In this document: positions 63,099 to 64,000 of the stretch, one piece after another
How the letters are laid out: every line of letters begins with the position of its first letter
Numbering within the stretch: the stretch's first letter is position 1
NCBI RefSeq assembly: GCF_002019595.1
Contig: NZ_KV917369.1
Span: 3,922,624-3,986,623, forward strand
Direction: 5' to 3'
Source of the DNA: Priestia abyssalis
GTDB lineage: Bacteria > Bacillota > Bacilli > Bacillales > Bacillaceae_H
DNA: 64,000 nucleotides
Position numbers and translations under genes: made by a program
The notes under the pieces: model-generated
Database searches by the model: none
What the model saw: only the letters and a program-made list of their open reading frames with translations
What the model was told of the DNA's origin: nothing

Positions 63099-63186
63099 AT
63101 GTATTATCGTAAAAAAATAAAGAACTATTGCCTAAAGAACAAATAAAGGTTTGGGAATGTGAATCAGAGGACTGTATTGGTTGGAT
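63099..63186 (+). pseudogene. ydjO: Truncated, frameshifted ydjO (cold-inducible small protein)
   Basis: GGAG and a TATAAT -10 (63068-63073) precede an ATG at 63099. The frame reads MYYRKK and breaks in a run of seven A residues. With one more A it continues NKELLPKEQIKVWECESEDC and IGWM, which matches the YdjO family (two Cys of a zinc-ribbon knuckle followed by GW). The similarity stops there; the sequence then becomes the 3' end of tenA on the other strand. The C-terminal half with the second Cys pair is lost. Confidence 0.65.
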
Positions 63187-63845
63187 GCCGGCCATTTTTC
63201 TAAGGAATAAGCCATTTGCCAAAATGCATACTCATACTCGCTGCTAATGATAAAATGCTTCTTCATGCGCTCGCGCCCTTCTTCTGTATCACGCGCTGCA
63301 ATTTCATCTATATTGTTGATTTGTTCCTTCACAAGTGTCTCAAACCATTCACTATGATAAGCGTTAATCCATTGTTGATAAATTCCTACTCCAGGTGTTG
63401 CCCCTTTTAATAGATGGCCAATTTCGTAATAGATCCAATAGCATGGCAATAAGGCGGCAATAATATCACCTACATGCCCTTCAAAAGCTGCACGATACAA
63501 ATGAGACGTATAAGCATAAGCGCTCGGAGCTGGTTGAAATTGTTTTTTATCCTCTTCTGTAATGCCTAATTCTTTCATGAAATTTTCATGCAATGAACCT
63601 TCTGCCTTGACTGTATTTTGAGTATGAACAGCCATTTGCTCTGTTAATTTAGGATCTGTCGCCTTTGCAGCTGCTAATGCTTGTACCTTCGCAAAGTGGC
63701 TTAAATAATATGAATCTTGCATCACATAATATTTGAATTTCTCTAAAGGCAATGTTCCATCACGCAATTCTTGAATAAACGGATGCTGAAAATTAGCTTC
63801 CCAAATGTGATTTGCTTCTTTACGAATGACTTCTGAAAATTTCAT
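63132..63845 (-). CDS. tenA: Thiaminase II / aminopyrimidine aminohydrolase
   Basis: The 237-residue all-helical TenA enzyme hydrolyses aminopyrimidine breakdown products of thiamine for salvage. Active-site residues are visible: Asp44 in YVMQDSYYLSHFA, Cys135 in LLPCYWIYYEIG, and the Glu in SSEYEYAFWQMAY. The start has GGGAGAG 7 bases upstream. The 3' end overlaps the ydjO remnant on the opposite strand. No TPP riboswitch is seen in the visible 155 bases upstream. Confidence 0.94.
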   Translation of the reverse strand: MKFSEVIRKEANHIWEANFQHPFIQELRDGTLPLEKFKYYVMQDSYYLSHFAKVQALAAAKATDPKLTEQMAVHTQNTVKAEGSLHENFMKELGITEEDKKQFQPAPSAYAYTSHLYRAAFEGHVGDIIAALLPCYWIYYEIGHLLKGATPGVGIYQQWINAYHSEWFETLVKEQINNIDEIAARDTEEGRERMKKHFIISSEYEYAFWQMAYSLEKWPASNQYSPLIHIPKPLFVL

Positions 63846-63914
63846 TTTCCCACTCTCCCTAATTTAAGATCGCCTATTACAGCCAGACTCCATTCTCCAT
63901 CACCTATTTTTGTC

Positions 63915-63952
63915 CATAAAAAAGACCACTCTTCAAAGTATGAGAGTGGCCA
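63915..63952 (-). terminator. Terminator of the gene upstream of tenA
   Basis: GACCACTCT (63925-63933) and AGAGTGGCC (about 63943-63951) form a stem with a 9-base loop, followed on the minus strand by six U residues. It isolates tenA from a gene beyond the window edge. Confidence 0.75.
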
Positions 63953-64000
63953 TGATACATTTATCCCTATAAATAACAATTAATAGGCTTATCATAACAA

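Noticed and set aside
63846..64000. TPP riboswitch upstream of tenA
   Set aside because: The visible leader has only a terminator hairpin from the next gene. I could not find the conserved THI-box sequences.

Overview
The window looks like chromosomal DNA of a low-GC, spore-forming member of the Bacillaceae. The evidence is strong AGGAGG-type ribosome binding sites, a gerK-type germinant receptor operon, a HutP-controlled hut gene, a cold-shock gene beside a ydjO remnant, CcpA-like (cre) sites, a Zur box and a sigma-54 promoter of the Bacillus type. No rRNA, tRNA, CRISPR array, prophage or complete insertion sequence was seen. The genus cannot be fixed from this sequence alone. Almost all genes lie on the minus strand; the exceptions are the gerK-type operon, an antitoxin RNA and a gene fragment.

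Layout: 0.1-3.4 kb holds 6-phosphogluconate dehydrogenase and a GH2 beta-glucuronidase. 3.4-4.1 kb is gene-free and carries two kinds of interspersed repeat. 4.1-8.0 kb is the spore germination operon in A-C-B order. 8.1-14.2 kb contains a PAS/sigma-54 activator, a large WG-repeat protein and a GntP-family permease whose upstream region has a well spaced -24/-12 promoter and TTCCGGAA palindromes. 14.3-17.8 kb has two DEAD-box helicases and a PhzF-like protein.

18.0-38.5 kb is the main accessory region. It holds two LacI regulators, an aldehyde dehydrogenase, two paralogous double-NTF2 (ester-cyclase-like) proteins, an HpcH/HpaI aldolase, an alpha/beta hydrolase, a bicupin, an iron alcohol dehydrogenase, an SDR, an MFS carrier, a HisD-like dehydrogenase, a binding-protein-dependent sugar ABC importer without its ATPase, and an amidase. 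The promoters are tied together by about ten copies of one 14-bp palindrome, TGAATGCGNATTCA. It reads as one regulon for import and oxidation of a substrate I cannot name, and it is the best candidate in the window for an undescribed pathway.

38.9-43.3 kb is a MurNAc recycling operon (murQ-murR-murP-mupG) with paired palindromes at its promoter. 44.0-47.1 kb is a three-gene opine-metallophore cassette (nicotianamine-synthase-like enzyme, opine dehydrogenase, EamA exporter) behind a perfect Zur box. 47.3-47.6 kb encodes a probable type I toxin-antitoxin pair (28-residue holin-like toxin with an overlapping antisense RNA).

48.0-61.4 kb is a split histidine utilisation region: hutUIG and hutP-hutH are separated by an AraC-type regulator, a histidine-ammonia-lyase homologue that lacks the Ala-Ser-Gly cofactor triplet, a BCCT (betaine-type) transporter and an AGCS transporter. 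The MIO-less lyase plus betaine transporter suggests use of a trimethylated histidine such as ergothioneine or hercynine. The promoter regions of hutU and the BCCT gene share sequence. The right end has a DUF4181 membrane protein, a small unknown protein, a decayed SET-domain gene, a cold-shock gene, a broken ydjO and tenA.
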